From Pseudoponticoccus marisrubri (lineage in GTDB: Bacteria; Pseudomonadota; Alphaproteobacteria; Rhodobacterales; Rhodobacteraceae), in the NCBI RefSeq assembly GCF_001482405.1, contig NZ_LPXO01000001.1:310001-374000 (forward strand): DNA of 64,000 nt, written 5' to 3'. Position numbers and translations under genes: made by a program. Below the pieces are notes generated by a model. That model saw only the letters and a program-made list of their open reading frames with translations, was not told where the DNA came from and made no database searches. Shown in pieces: positions 10,464-19,232 of the stretch. The stretch's first letter is position 1. Each line of letters starts with the position of its first letter.

Positions 10464-11146
10464 GCCGGGCATTCCCGCCGCCCCATGAGCGAGGCCGGAC
10501 GGATCCGCAGCGGGTTCGCGCGGTCGGTATAGGCCGTCTGCGTGCGGGTCCAGGCGGTCCAGCGAAAGCACACCCCGGTCTCGGAGAGGTGCCGGTAGAC
10601 CGGGCCGAACCGGGCCATCCCGTCGGGAAAAACGATGAAGTCCGGCGCCGCCCCCGCGGGCAGGCGCGCGCGCAGCGCCGCCACCAGCGCGGCCGGCGTC
10701 TGACCCGGTACGGCAAGCGCCTGCGGCACCGCGTTCAGCGGGATGTCCAGCACGGCGGTCAGCGCGTGATCGCCCGACAGCGCGCCGCGGTTGCGCACCC
10801 GGGTCGGTTCGCCCTCGGCCGCGCCAACGAAGATCCCGCCCGGCACCTCGACCGGCCCGCCACGCCCGGCCGCGGCCAGCGCCTGCCGGATGGCGGGCAT
10901 GTCCAGCACGGCAAAGCCGGTCGCCGTCACCACCACGGGGCCCGCGGGCCGCGTCACGGTGTCGAAGGGCCGCGCCACGAGGTCGCCGCCATCGGCCTCG
11001 GCCAGTCGACCGGGGCGGTCCGCGGCGGCCTCGGCCGTGACGCGGGCCAGGAGCACGATCATGGTCAGCAGGATGAACAGCGCCATCAGGTTCGAGACGA
11101 TGTCGCCCAGCCCCTCGACCGGGGTCAGATCCTCGGGCCGCCTCAT
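10460..11146 (-). CDS. Single-pass stator-like membrane protein, MotB/ExbD-like N-terminus (P10)
   Basis: 228 aa. A short cytoplasmic N-terminus precedes one membrane helix of the form GDIVSNLMALFILLTMIVLL (residues 14-33), with Asp15 at its entrance. That pattern is like the MotB/ExbD/TolR transmembrane segment whose Asp carries protons. The rest is periplasmic and matches no domain I know; it is not an obvious OmpA peptidoglycan-binding domain. ATG start with ATGA overlap with P9. It is the second stator-like partner of the ExbB-type channel P8 in this operon. Homology to MotB/ExbD is inferred from helix pattern and context, not from overall similarity. Confidence 0.65.
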   Translation of the reverse strand: MRRPEDLTPVEGLGDIVSNLMALFILLTMIVLLARVTAEAAADRPGRLAEADGGDLVARPFDTVTRPAGPVVVTATGFAVLDMPAIRQALAAAGRGGPVEVPGGIFVGAAEGEPTRVRNRGALSGDHALTAVLDIPLNAVPQALAVPGQTPAALVAALRARLPAGAAPDFIVFPDGMARFGPVYRHLSETGVCFRWTAWTRTQTAYTDRANPLRIRPASLMGRRECPA

Positions 11147-11661
11147 CCCTCTTCCCACTCCGTCACGATCCGGCGCGCGCGGGCGCTGTCCTCGGCGGGG
11201 ATCACGGTCCAGGAGACCGGCAGGAAATCATCGGCCCCGGTCAGGGCGGCATCGCTGAGCACCGCGTTCAGCGCCTTCATCGCGTCGAACCCGTCGGGCA
11301 GCAGCACGATGCCCACCGACAGCGGCGCCGCGCGCCCCTCTGCCGCGGTGACCAGCACGGCGCGCGTCGCGGTCCCGAAGGCGTTGTCGGGTCGGAACGG
11401 GTTGTCCAGCGGGGCCACGATCTCGACCGGCGGGGCGCCGTCGGACAGGATCTCGGCCCGGCCCTGCTCGGGCACCGGCCCGGCCGAGACCAGCACCAGC
11501 AGGTCGGGCCGCATCGCGCTGGCCTCGGTCTGCAACAGCACGCGCACGGCAAAGACCACCAGGAAGATGCCGAAGACGCCGAAATTCACGTCGAGAAAGC
11601 CCAGCGCCGGCGTGCCGCCCAGCCAGCCCGCGCCCCGGCGTGCACGGCGCTGCGCTACCAC
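11143..11661 (-). CDS. ExbD/TolR-like single-pass membrane protein (P9)
   Basis: 172 aa. A basic N-terminus (AQRRARRGAG) is followed by one membrane helix beginning LDVNFGVFGIFLVVFAVRVLL with Asp24 at the start, closely resembling the D-V...I-F pattern of ExbD/TolR. The periplasmic part (about 125 residues) includes a segment ending in VSWTVIPAED, similar in size to ExbD periplasmic domains. The start is GTG, overlapping the P8 stop by 7 bp. Expected to pair with P8 in proton-driven force transmission to the periplasm; this is inferred from family logic. Confidence 0.72.
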   Translation of the reverse strand: MVAQRRARRGAGWLGGTPALGFLDVNFGVFGIFLVVFAVRVLLQTEASAMRPDLLVLVSAGPVPEQGRAEILSDGAPPVEIVAPLDNPFRPDNAFGTATRAVLVTAAEGRAAPLSVGIVLLPDGFDAMKALNAVLSDAALTGADDFLPVSWTVIPAEDSARARRIVTEWEEG

Positions 11662-12368
11662 CGCTGCAACAGCTCGGCATGCATGCCGCGCAGCGCCATC
11701 GAGAGCGCGCCCAGCAGGAAAGAACCCACCAGCAGCATCAGCAGCCCCACCAGCGTGGTGTCGAAGGCGGTCTCGAGCCCCGAGACCACGCCCACCAGCG
11801 CGCCCGAGACGGCGCCCGCGCCGGCGCCCTCGGCCCCGGCGAGGATGTCGAGCGGCGCGATGGCGGTGCGGATGCCCAGCACCGTGCCGATGAAGCCCGT
11901 GGTCGGGAAGGCCACCAGCAGCAGGCGCAGCAGGGTCAGGCGGGCCTCCTCATGCTGGCCCAGCACCAGCTCCAGCCGGTCGCGGTCAAGCGCGCGGGGC
12001 CCGTCGGCAAGGTGCCGCACCCAGCCCTCGGGCAGGCCCAGCGCATGCAGCAGCTGCGCGCCGCTTGCCCCGCGCCCGTCCATGGCGGCGCGTTCGATCC
12101 GCACGGCGGCCAGCTGCGCGACGATCAGCACGAGGAAGGCGATGAACCCGCCCAGCTGGGCCACGATCACCCAGCCGCCCTGGTTCTCCAGCATGCCGAT
12201 CAGGCCGTCCGGCAGCTGCCCGGCGGCCTGCAGGCTGCGCAGCAGAAGCGCGCCCAGCGCGCCGAGAACCCCCAGCGCCACGGCCTGCGGGCCCCAGGCG
12301 ACCAGGAGGCCCGCGCGGCTGTCGGCGGGGTGGGCAGAGCGGCCGAGCGTGTCGTCCGCCCCGTCCAT
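11655..12368 (-). CDS. MotA/TolQ/ExbB-family proton channel protein (P8)
   Basis: 237-aa inner-membrane protein with about four helices: residues near 24-48, 65-90, 145-165 and 195-225. The family signature is visible in FPTTGFIGTVLGIRTAI and in GLETAFDTTLVGLLMLL, which form the conserved third and fourth helices lining the proton path in ExbB/TolQ/MotA. It begins with a TGATG overlap to P7. It is directly followed by two single-pass genes with Asp-bearing helices, the classic stator arrangement. Confidence in family is good; what it drives is unknown. Confidence 0.82.
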   Translation of the reverse strand: MDGADDTLGRSAHPADSRAGLLVAWGPQAVALGVLGALGALLLRSLQAAGQLPDGLIGMLENQGGWVIVAQLGGFIAFLVLIVAQLAAVRIERAAMDGRGASGAQLLHALGLPEGWVRHLADGPRALDRDRLELVLGQHEEARLTLLRLLLVAFPTTGFIGTVLGIRTAIAPLDILAGAEGAGAGAVSGALVGVVSGLETAFDTTLVGLLMLLVGSFLLGALSMALRGMHAELLQRW

Positions 12369-12997
12369 CAATTGGTTTCCTGTTGCCCGAATTCCGGCCC
12401 GCCGATGGCGACGGCCAGTTTCTGCATCTCGGTTCTGAGCGTGCCCATGGTTTCGAGCGAGGTCTTGAGCTCGGTCAGCGCACGGTCGAATTCGCCCAGC
12501 TTGAGGTCCGCGATGGCATAGACGCGGTTGTCGACATAGGTCTCGCGGATCTGCTCCATCTCGTCGACGAGCGTCAGGTATTCCTCCTCGCGCAGCAGCG
12601 CCTCGGCCACGCGCTCGTCCCAGCGGGTGACATATTCGCAGTCGCGGTTCTTGCCGCTCTCGTCGCAGCGCTCCTGCCAGAAGACGCGCTCGGCCTCGGC
12701 CTGATCCTTCAGCCCCAGCACGTCGGCGGCCACGTCGGACTCGGCATCGACCTTGTCCAGCATCCGGTCGACCGAGGCGATCATGTCGTCGTAGAACTGC
12801 TCGGTCGCCGCCATCTCGGCGGGCAGGTCCGACAGGGTCCGGCCCAGCGTGTCGATATCCTGCGCAAAGCTTTCCGACAGCGTGGCGATGGTGGTGGCCA
12901 GCGCCTTGGTGTCGATCGGGGTGGCCTCCTCCTGCGCGGCCGCCGGGCCGCACAGTGCCAGCGACAGGACCAGCGCGGGGATCCAGGGACGTGTCAT
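12368..12997 (-). CDS. Secreted helical protein of unknown function (P7)
   Basis: 209 aa with a signal peptide (PALVLSLALCGPAAAQ) and a mostly helical, acidic mature region (for example TIATLSESFAQDIDTLGRTLSDLP; EALLREEEYLTLVDEMEQIRETYV), with two cysteines in RCDESGKNRDCEYV. The C-terminus ends in QQETN, nearly the same as QETN in P6, and both are coiled-coil-like, so P6 and P7 may be distant paralogues (inference). Predicted periplasmic. Overlaps P8 (TGATG). Confidence 0.72.
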   Translation of the reverse strand: MTRPWIPALVLSLALCGPAAAQEEATPIDTKALATTIATLSESFAQDIDTLGRTLSDLPAEMAATEQFYDDMIASVDRMLDKVDAESDVAADVLGLKDQAEAERVFWQERCDESGKNRDCEYVTRWDERVAEALLREEEYLTLVDEMEQIRETYVDNRVYAIADLKLGEFDRALTELKTSLETMGTLRTEMQKLAVAIGGPEFGQQETN

Positions 12998-13023
12998 GAT
13001 GCTCTCCTCTCCGGGCGGGCCGG

Positions 13024-13725
13024 TCAGTTGGTTTCCTGGGTGAACTCGGCTTCGAGGTTTTCCATCCGGTCCATGGTGGCGCGGGTCGCGTTGACCACCG
13101 TCTCGAGCTGGGCCAGCGTCTCGTCCAGCCCGCGCAGCCGGATCGACAGCGCGATGTCCGGCGCGTCGTCGCGCAGCGCCCGCAGGCTGGCATCCACCTC
13201 GGTCTTGAGCGTGCCGACCTGCGCCTCGAGCGTGGTGAACCGGCCCTTGCGCTCGGCCAGCTGCTCGGCGCTGCGCTCGGCCTCCTCGGGGTTGCGCTCG
13301 CGCTGGCGGGCAATCTCGTCCTCCAGCGCCTCGATCTCGGTCGCGGTCTGGCGCAAGCCGTTGTCCAGCTTGCCGCCCGATTGCAGGTCGCGCTGGAACA
13401 GCTTGAGCGTCGTGATCTCGAGATCCAGCTTGCTGAGCGCGAGGTTGAACGCATCCTCGGCCGAGGCCTCGCTGCCCAGATCCGCGGCCGAGGCGACGAA
13501 GGCCTCTGTGCAGAAATTGCGCACGGCCGTCATCTCGGACAGGCTCTCGAGCTCGCCCATGAAGGCCAGCACCGCGGTGCTGTCGGTGCAGTCGATGTCG
13601 AAATCGGGCGCCGCGGCCCGATCCGCCGGCGGGACCGGCTGCGGCGTCTCGGGCGTCTCCTCGGCCTGCTGCGCCTGCAGGGCGCCGGCGGCGAGGAGGG
13701 CGGCGGCGAACAAGGTGCTGCGCAT
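13024..13725 (-). CDS. Secreted coiled-coil protein of unknown function (P6)
   Basis: 233 aa. Signal peptide (MRSTLFAAALLAAGALQAQ), a Pro-rich segment, then a long helical region with heptad-like charged repeats (TATEIEALEDEIARQRERNPEEAERSAEQLAERKGRF split across residues about 130-170). Two cysteines lie in the mature N-terminal half. Start chosen by the TGATG overlap with P5; longer in-frame openings fall inside P5. Predicted periplasmic. I do not recognise the family; the coiled coil suggests a structural or spanning role. Confidence 0.7.
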   Translation of the reverse strand: MRSTLFAAALLAAGALQAQQAEETPETPQPVPPADRAAAPDFDIDCTDSTAVLAFMGELESLSEMTAVRNFCTEAFVASAADLGSEASAEDAFNLALSKLDLEITTLKLFQRDLQSGGKLDNGLRQTATEIEALEDEIARQRERNPEEAERSAEQLAERKGRFTTLEAQVGTLKTEVDASLRALRDDAPDIALSIRLRGLDETLAQLETVVNATRATMDRMENLEAEFTQETN

Positions 13726-14438
13726 CACGATCCCTCCGTCTCGCAAACCTGCATGTCGGCCGCGACGCGCTGCGCGTAATCGCTCAGCGTGGTGCCGATC
13801 TCGAACAGCCCCATCACCGAGGCAAAGCCCTGCAGGCGATAGAGCTCGCGGATCTCGTCCTCGGCCCGGCGCTTGGAGAGCACCGACAGGCCGCTCTGCA
13901 CGCCCTCGGCGTCGAAACGCGCGATCAGCTCGTCCCGCGCGGCCACCTGCGCGTCGATGCAGCCGTTGAACCTGTCGCGTTGCGCCGAGGTCAGCGCACC
14001 GTATTGCGGCACCAGCCCGTCCAGCTGGGCCTTGATCGCGGGCATGCCGTCCTCGGCGCAGATCACCGGGATCTCGCGCACGATCAGCGCGGCATAGGCG
14101 GCGCCGATCTCCTCGACCTGCGTGGTGCGCGCGATGGTGGCGCCATGCTCGACACAGGCGCGATAGCTGGCCACGTCTTCGGGACAGGCCGAGAAATCGC
14201 AGATCCCCTCGGGGGCCGGCGCCGCGGCCGTCTCCTCCTCGGGCTCGGGCAGGGCCTCGCCGCCATAGCACATGAAGGCGCGCATCCGCCGCTCATCCGC
14301 GCTGTCGCCGGCAAAGTTCTGCAGGCAGGCGCGGCACCCCGACCCGTCCGGCGCATCGAGGCACAGACGGCCCTGCGCCAGCCCCGGCGCCGCGGCCAGA
14401 AGGGCGGGAAGGACGGCCGCAAGGATGCGGTACGTCAT
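13725..14438 (-). CDS. Secreted cysteine-rich protein of unknown function (P5)
   Basis: 237 aa with signal peptide (LAAVLPALLAAAPGLAQ) and several cysteines clustered early in the mature protein (CLDAPDGSGCRACLQNF; CDFSACPEDVASYRACVEHG), suggesting disulphide-stabilised periplasmic structure. The C-terminal half is helical. No family recognised. It lies 3 bp after the ABC protein gene P4 and overlaps P6 by one base. Together with P6 and P7 it forms a trio of small secreted proteins placed between the ABC protein and the ExbB-type channel. Confidence 0.7.
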   Translation of the reverse strand: MTYRILAAVLPALLAAAPGLAQGRLCLDAPDGSGCRACLQNFAGDSADERRMRAFMCYGGEALPEPEEETAAAPAPEGICDFSACPEDVASYRACVEHGATIARTTQVEEIGAAYAALIVREIPVICAEDGMPAIKAQLDGLVPQYGALTSAQRDRFNGCIDAQVAARDELIARFDAEGVQSGLSVLSKRRAEDEIRELYRLQGFASVMGLFEIGTTLSDYAQRVAADMQVCETEGS

Positions 14439-14441
14439 ATG

Positions 14442-16733
14442 CTATCCCCCTGATTCCAATATAGAAGCGAGACGGTGGCGCACGCTGTTCAATTCACCTC
14501 GGACAACGTACCAAGCGGTCGCGAAACAGGTCAACGCTATTAACCCCAGCGCCCCCAGAAACAGGCAGAAATACCTGGTCGCGCCGATCTCGGCGATCTG
14601 ACCCGCGACGCCGCCCGCCAGCACAAGGCCCAGCCATGTCAGCCCGGCCAGCAGCAGCGCGGTGCCCCCCGCCAGCGCGAAGAGCACGCCCAGATACCAG
14701 CCGATCACCGCCATGGGCAGGCGCCGCGGCACCCCCATGGCCAGCATCATGGCAAAGGCGCGGCGGTTGTCGGCGACCAGCGCACCCACCGAGGCCGCGA
14801 TCATCAGCGCCGTGGCGACCAGAACCAGCGTGGCGACCACCGCCAGCACCGCCGAGACCAGAAGGTTCGAGGCGATCACCTGCCGGAACCGTTCCAGGCT
14901 GTCGGGATCATAGCGGTAGCGCACCCCGATGCTGTCGGCTCCCGCTTCGGGTTCGAGGAAACGCGCCAGCGGCGCCAGCTCGCGCGGCTGGAAATAGAGC
15001 GCGGTCTTGCGATAGGCGTCATCGGCCATGTCCGGCTTGGCGCGCTCCAGCGCCTCGAGCGGGAAGAGCGCGTCGAAGTAGAAGTCGCCGTCGCGCGGCA
15101 GCCGGTCCGAGATGCCGATTAGCGTGATCAGCTGCGGCTCCCCGTCGCGCAGCCCGTTGCGCTGGACGCAGATCGTGTCGCGCGCCGCCGCCTCGGCCGG
15201 GCTGATCCCGAACAGACGCGGCACCGCCTCGGCGGCGATGACCAGCCCCATGCGGCTGCCCGCGGCGGTGCGGTCGCGCACCAGCGACGCGATCGAGGCG
15301 CCGCCCACGCCGTGCAGGTCCTGCAGGAGCGGCTCGTTACGGTGCAGCGCCACGGTCTGGAGCGAGCGCCGCGCATTGGCCCCGTCGGGCCCACGCCGGC
15401 TGTCCGCGCAGCTTTGCCCCGGCTGCGGGAACCACGCGTCCAGCCGCAGGTCGCGCCGGGGCCAGGCCGCAATCTGCGGCGTGCAGGCCGGGCCGGGACT
15501 TGCGGAAGCCAGCAGGGCCAGCATCTCGTCGCTGGCCATGCGCTCGGAGCGCAGCGCCTCGTCCGCGGTCGCCTCCAGCCAGGGCCGCGTGGCCAGCCAG
15601 CGCACTTCCGGCGGGTCGAGATCCAGCTCGGCGCTGGTGCCCTTGACGATGGTGTGGCAGTTGCGCGCGCTGTTCAGCACGGTCTCGGCCTGACGGTCCT
15701 GCACGGCGTAGAGCAACATCAGCCCGTGCAGCACCACCACACCCAGCAGCAGGCGCAGCGTCAGGCTGTATTCGCTGAAGGCCCGTGCCCAGGCGCCCGG
15801 CGACGCGCGCGCCCTCGGCCCGGGCAGCGACAGTGTGGCGGCCAGCCCGGACCCCGCCCCGGGCCGGCGCAACACCTGCGCGAGCGCGAGGCTACGGGCC
15901 AGGTGGCGCCAGCCGCTGGCCCCCTCGGCCCCGGTGCGGGCGCTGACGGGCGGTGGCGGCGCGGCCGTGCCGACCAGCGCCTCGATCTCGCGCAGGGTCT
16001 GCGGCACCGGCACGGGGGCGTCGGTCTTCGGCCCGGCCCGCCCAACGGCATCGGTCGTCATCACCAGAAGCCGGTCGGCATAGCGCTGCACCGGGCGGTA
16101 ATCATGCGTGACCCAGAGGATGCTGCGCGCGCCCGGCGGACCCGCATCCACCCAGCGACGCAGCCGCAACATCAGCTCGTCGGCGAGGTCGGGATCAAGG
16201 CTCGAGGTCGGCTCGTCGGCGATGATCAGCGGCGGATCGGCGATCAGGGCGCGGGCCAGCGCCACACGCTGCTGCTGCCCGCCCGAAAGCTGCCAGACCC
16301 GCCGGTCGAGCAGTTCTTCGGAGAGGTTCACATCGGCCAGCGCCCGGGCCAGTTGCGCCCGGTCCACCTGCGCCAGCGCCGCGCCCCGGGGCGCGAGGCC
16401 CAGGGCAAGGTTCGCCGCCACGGTCGCGCCCTGCACCAGATGGCCGGACTGGAAGACGCGCCCGACCCGCGCATGGTCGAACCCGTCGCGATCCAGATCG
16501 ACGGCCGGCCCCTCGCCCAGTGCCACGCGGACCGTCCCCTGCCCCGATCGCTCCAGCCCCGAGCAGATGTTGAGCAGGGTCGACTTGCCGCTGCCCGAGA
16601 CGCCGACAATGGCCGTGATGCCGCCGCGCGGGATCTCGAGCGCCGGGATCTCGAGCCGGAAGCCCGGCCCGCCCGGCGCGCCACGGGCCAGCGCGAAGGC
16701 CTCGATCCGGACCAGGGGCCCCGGCTGGCGCAT
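14442..16733 (-). CDS. MacB-topology ABC transporter: fused ATPase and FtsX-type permease (P4)
   Basis: 763-aa inner-membrane protein. N-terminal ATPase of LolD/MacB type: Walker [10 protein letters not shown] at residues 44-52, signature LSGGQQQR, Walker B LIIADEPT. Then one membrane helix (about residue 330, [17 protein letters not shown]), a periplasmic domain of roughly 270 residues, and three C-terminal helices with an FtsX-like segment. This is the arrangement of mechanotransmission ABC proteins, which use ATP to move periplasmic partners rather than pump substrate across the membrane. No MacA-like adaptor or TolC is next to it; its partners are probably the operon's secreted proteins (inference). 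Larger than typical MacB (about 650 aa). Confidence 0.85.
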   Translation of the reverse strand: MRQPGPLVRIEAFALARGAPGGPGFRLEIPALEIPRGGITAIVGVSGSGKSTLLNICSGLERSGQGTVRVALGEGPAVDLDRDGFDHARVGRVFQSGHLVQGATVAANLALGLAPRGAALAQVDRAQLARALADVNLSEELLDRRVWQLSGGQQQRVALARALIADPPLIIADEPTSSLDPDLADELMLRLRRWVDAGPPGARSILWVTHDYRPVQRYADRLLVMTTDAVGRAGPKTDAPVPVPQTLREIEALVGTAAPPPPVSARTGAEGASGWRHLARSLALAQVLRRPGAGSGLAATLSLPGPRARASPGAWARAFSEYSLTLRLLLGVVVLHGLMLLYAVQDRQAETVLNSARNCHTIVKGTSAELDLDPPEVRWLATRPWLEATADEALRSERMASDEMLALLASASPGPACTPQIAAWPRRDLRLDAWFPQPGQSCADSRRGPDGANARRSLQTVALHRNEPLLQDLHGVGGASIASLVRDRTAAGSRMGLVIAAEAVPRLFGISPAEAAARDTICVQRNGLRDGEPQLITLIGISDRLPRDGDFYFDALFPLEALERAKPDMADDAYRKTALYFQPRELAPLARFLEPEAGADSIGVRYRYDPDSLERFRQVIASNLLVSAVLAVVATLVLVATALMIAASVGALVADNRRAFAMMLAMGVPRRLPMAVIGWYLGVLFALAGGTALLLAGLTWLGLVLAGGVAGQIAEIGATRYFCLFLGALGLIALTCFATAWYVVRGELNSVRHRLASILESGG

Positions 16734-16736
16734 GGC

Positions 16737-19214
16737 TCAGAGCACCTGTTTGGGAAAGAAGCTCTGCGGGACGAAATGCACCTGCAGCCCGCCGCCAACG
16801 CCCCAGCGCCACTCGAACTCCTTGAGCGGCGCGCGCTCGATGAAGTCGAAGGCCTGGAAATCCTCGTCGAACTCGGCCTCGAAGCTGTCGCGGTCCACGT
16901 AATCGCCCTGCCCCACGGCCTCCAGCAGCCGCGCCGAGAGGCACAGCTCCTGCTGCAGGGCGCGGTATTGCGCGGGGTCGTCCTCGAGGTCGATCACCAC
17001 GTCGACGAAGGCATCGACGCCCAGCTCGCGGTCACCGATCTTGAAGACGCTGAAATACTCGGCTGGCAGGTTGGTCATGCGGGCAAAGAACTCGGGGATG
17101 GTCTCGCCCTCGGGGCTGAGCGCGGTGGAGCCGATGCGCGACTCGCCCAGGAAACCCGCGGCCAGCTGCTCGGCCATGTCCTCCAGCTCGCGCCGCATGC
17201 GTCCCGGGTCCTGCATGGCGGCGCAGACCGTCTCCATCGCGCTTTCCAGCCCCTGCCGTTCCAGCACCGACAGCGCCACGAAGATCTCGGCATCCTCGAT
17301 CGGGTAATAGCCGGTGCGCAGCAGGTCGGTGCGCAACTCCAGCGCCTCCAGCTCGCTCAGGTCGGCATCGGCCAGCCGCTGCAGCATCAGCAGCGGGATG
17401 TTGCACGAGACGTTGTTCTCCAGCGCAATGCGGCAGACCTCGTCGAGGTTGAACTCGCCCGGCGCGGCCTTCTGCAGCACGAAGAGCGAGGCGATGCTGT
17501 CGCGCACGCCGCGCCGCGCATTGTCAAGATCGCTGACCCCGGGATCGTTATAGGCCACCACCGTGGGCAGCGAGCCGCCCGAGCCGGGGATCTGCTCGCC
17601 CGCCTCGGCGATGCGCGCGACCTGCTCCAGCCACGCGCTGTTGTTGTCGTCGATATCGCGCCCGGCCACGTTGATCGGCAGGAAGAGCGCGTTGAAATCC
17701 TTGAGCGTCAGCGCGATGCGCTCGGCGCTGTCGGCCAGGTCGCGGCCGGGAAACAGCCGCGCCCGGTCATCGCCCACATAGATCACCAACCGCACGGAAT
17801 CCTGCCGCCACCCGGTCGAGCGGATGGCGATGTCGAGCGCGGCCAGCCCCATCTCCTCGCGGTCCACCTGCGGGTCGGCATAGGCGCCACCGAACCGCGC
17901 CTGCAGATCCGCCAGCGTCGGGAAGGCGCCGGGAAAGGCGAGATCCTGCAGCCAGAACTGGAAGGGCTGGCCCGGCGGCATCAACTGGCGCCAGGACGGG
18001 TCGAACCCGCCGCGCGTCGCCGCCCAGTCGGTGGCCGCCTCGGGGCTGTCGAAGAAGTCGCCGAACATGGCGACCGCGACGCGCAGCGTCTCGCGGTCGG
18101 TGGCGGGATCGTTGTTCAGGTCCTCGATGCCGCGGATCACGCTGTCGCGGTAGACCTCCATGCTCTCGGTATTGTCGAGCACGAAGAGCACGTCGAGATC
18201 CTGCGTCGAATCCGCCAGCAGGTTCAGCAGCACCCGGGTCGCGTCGCTGCCGCCGGCCACGCCGGCCTCGGGCGCCGCCGGGGTGGGCCGTGCCCGCGCG
18301 GTGACCGGTTCGGCCCGGTCGCTGGCGATCTGCGGATAGGCGACGGAATAGACGCCTTCGGTATCGGACTGGCCCAGCAGCGAGAATTTCAGGATCGAAT
18401 TGGCCTGGTCGGGGGCGGCTTCGTCGATCCACTCGATCCGCACACCGCGCCCGTCGGCATCAGCCAGGTCGGCGTCCCCGACGATGGACATGAAGGCCTC
18501 GGGCCCCTTGGGATAGACCGCCTGGCGCTGCGGCCAGAGCACGAGGTCGTTCTGGCTGACCCAGCCCAGCATCTCGTCGGCGGAGCGCGGGTTGATCCGC
18601 CCGTCCTCTTCCAGCCGCAGCCGCGCCTCGTCCTTGGAGCCTATGAAATACCAGTATTGAAGCGTCTCGGCATCGTAATGCGACGCATAGACATAGCCCA
18701 GCAGGTAGCGCTTGCGGTATTCCAGCACCGGCGCTTCGGCCGAGGGGCCGGCGCGCAGCGCGATGCCCTGCGGCTCTTCGCCGGGCGCCAGCGTCTCGAG
18801 GCTTTCGGGCCGGATGCCCAGCAGCGCCTTGGCCTGCAGCGTGTTGGTCAGGTCCCGCTCGTTGCGGGGGATGTCACTCATCCGCACCCGTTCCGACAGG
18901 CAGCCCCGCCCCGAGAAGGTCAGCACCTGGTCGGCCGGCACCAGCGCCGGCGTACCGTCAGGCGCCACCACCGACACGGTCGCGGGCGGCGCCCCGCCCG
19001 GCGCCGGGGCCAGCGTGCTCTGGTACTGCTCGGCCTCAAGCGCGTCGAGATAGCCCAGACGGCCGATCTCGGCCCCCGAGGGGTCAACCATGGGCAACCC
19101 CTCGGTCAGCGAGAGCACCGGGTAGGCCACCGGGCCGCGACACTCGGCACGGGCGGCCCCGGGCAGCGACAGTGCCAGCGCGGCGCTGAGAAGGCAGAAG
19201 ACGGTCTGGCGCAT
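16737..19214 (-). CDS. Secreted vWA-domain protein (P3)
   Basis: 825 aa. Signal peptide ([17 protein letters not shown]), an N-terminal region of about 310 residues without a recognised fold, then a von Willebrand factor A domain beginning [12 protein letters not shown]. Its metal-ion site reads D347-N-T-E-S351, a D-x-T-x-S variant common in bacterial vWA proteins, with later strands [13 protein letters not shown] and [11 protein letters not shown] helical C-terminal region of about 300 residues follows. A strong GGAGGG ribosome site precedes the ATG. vWA domains bind protein partners through the bound metal, so this is a likely periplasmic adhesion or hub subunit. Four bases before the ABC gene P4. 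Confidence 0.82.
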   Translation of the reverse strand: MRQTVFCLLSAALALSLPGAARAECRGPVAYPVLSLTEGLPMVDPSGAEIGRLGYLDALEAEQYQSTLAPAPGGAPPATVSVVAPDGTPALVPADQVLTFSGRGCLSERVRMSDIPRNERDLTNTLQAKALLGIRPESLETLAPGEEPQGIALRAGPSAEAPVLEYRKRYLLGYVYASHYDAETLQYWYFIGSKDEARLRLEEDGRINPRSADEMLGWVSQNDLVLWPQRQAVYPKGPEAFMSIVGDADLADADGRGVRIEWIDEAAPDQANSILKFSLLGQSDTEGVYSVAYPQIASDRAEPVTARARPTPAAPEAGVAGGSDATRVLLNLLADSTQDLDVLFVLDNTESMEVYRDSVIRGIEDLNNDPATDRETLRVAVAMFGDFFDSPEAATDWAATRGGFDPSWRQLMPPGQPFQFWLQDLAFPGAFPTLADLQARFGGAYADPQVDREEMGLAALDIAIRSTGWRQDSVRLVIYVGDDRARLFPGRDLADSAERIALTLKDFNALFLPINVAGRDIDDNNSAWLEQVARIAEAGEQIPGSGGSLPTVVAYNDPGVSDLDNARRGVRDSIASLFVLQKAAPGEFNLDEVCRIALENNVSCNIPLLMLQRLADADLSELEALELRTDLLRTGYYPIEDAEIFVALSVLERQGLESAMETVCAAMQDPGRMRRELEDMAEQLAAGFLGESRIGSTALSPEGETIPEFFARMTNLPAEYFSVFKIGDRELGVDAFVDVVIDLEDDPAQYRALQQELCLSARLLEAVGQGDYVDRDSFEAEFDEDFQAFDFIERAPLKEFEWRWGVGGGLQVHFVPQSFFPKQVL

Positions 19215-19232
19215 GATGGTCCCTCCGCAGGG

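Noticed and set aside
9528-12368. Zorya-type phage defence because of the MotA/MotB-like pair
   Set aside because: No ZorC, ZorD or ZorE-like helicase or nuclease genes; the partners are secreted and ABC proteins instead.
16737-19214. Tellurite-resistance (Ter) or MoxR-vWA cluster because of the vWA domain
   Set aside because: The vWA protein is secreted and no TerD, TerC or MoxR-type ATPase is nearby.
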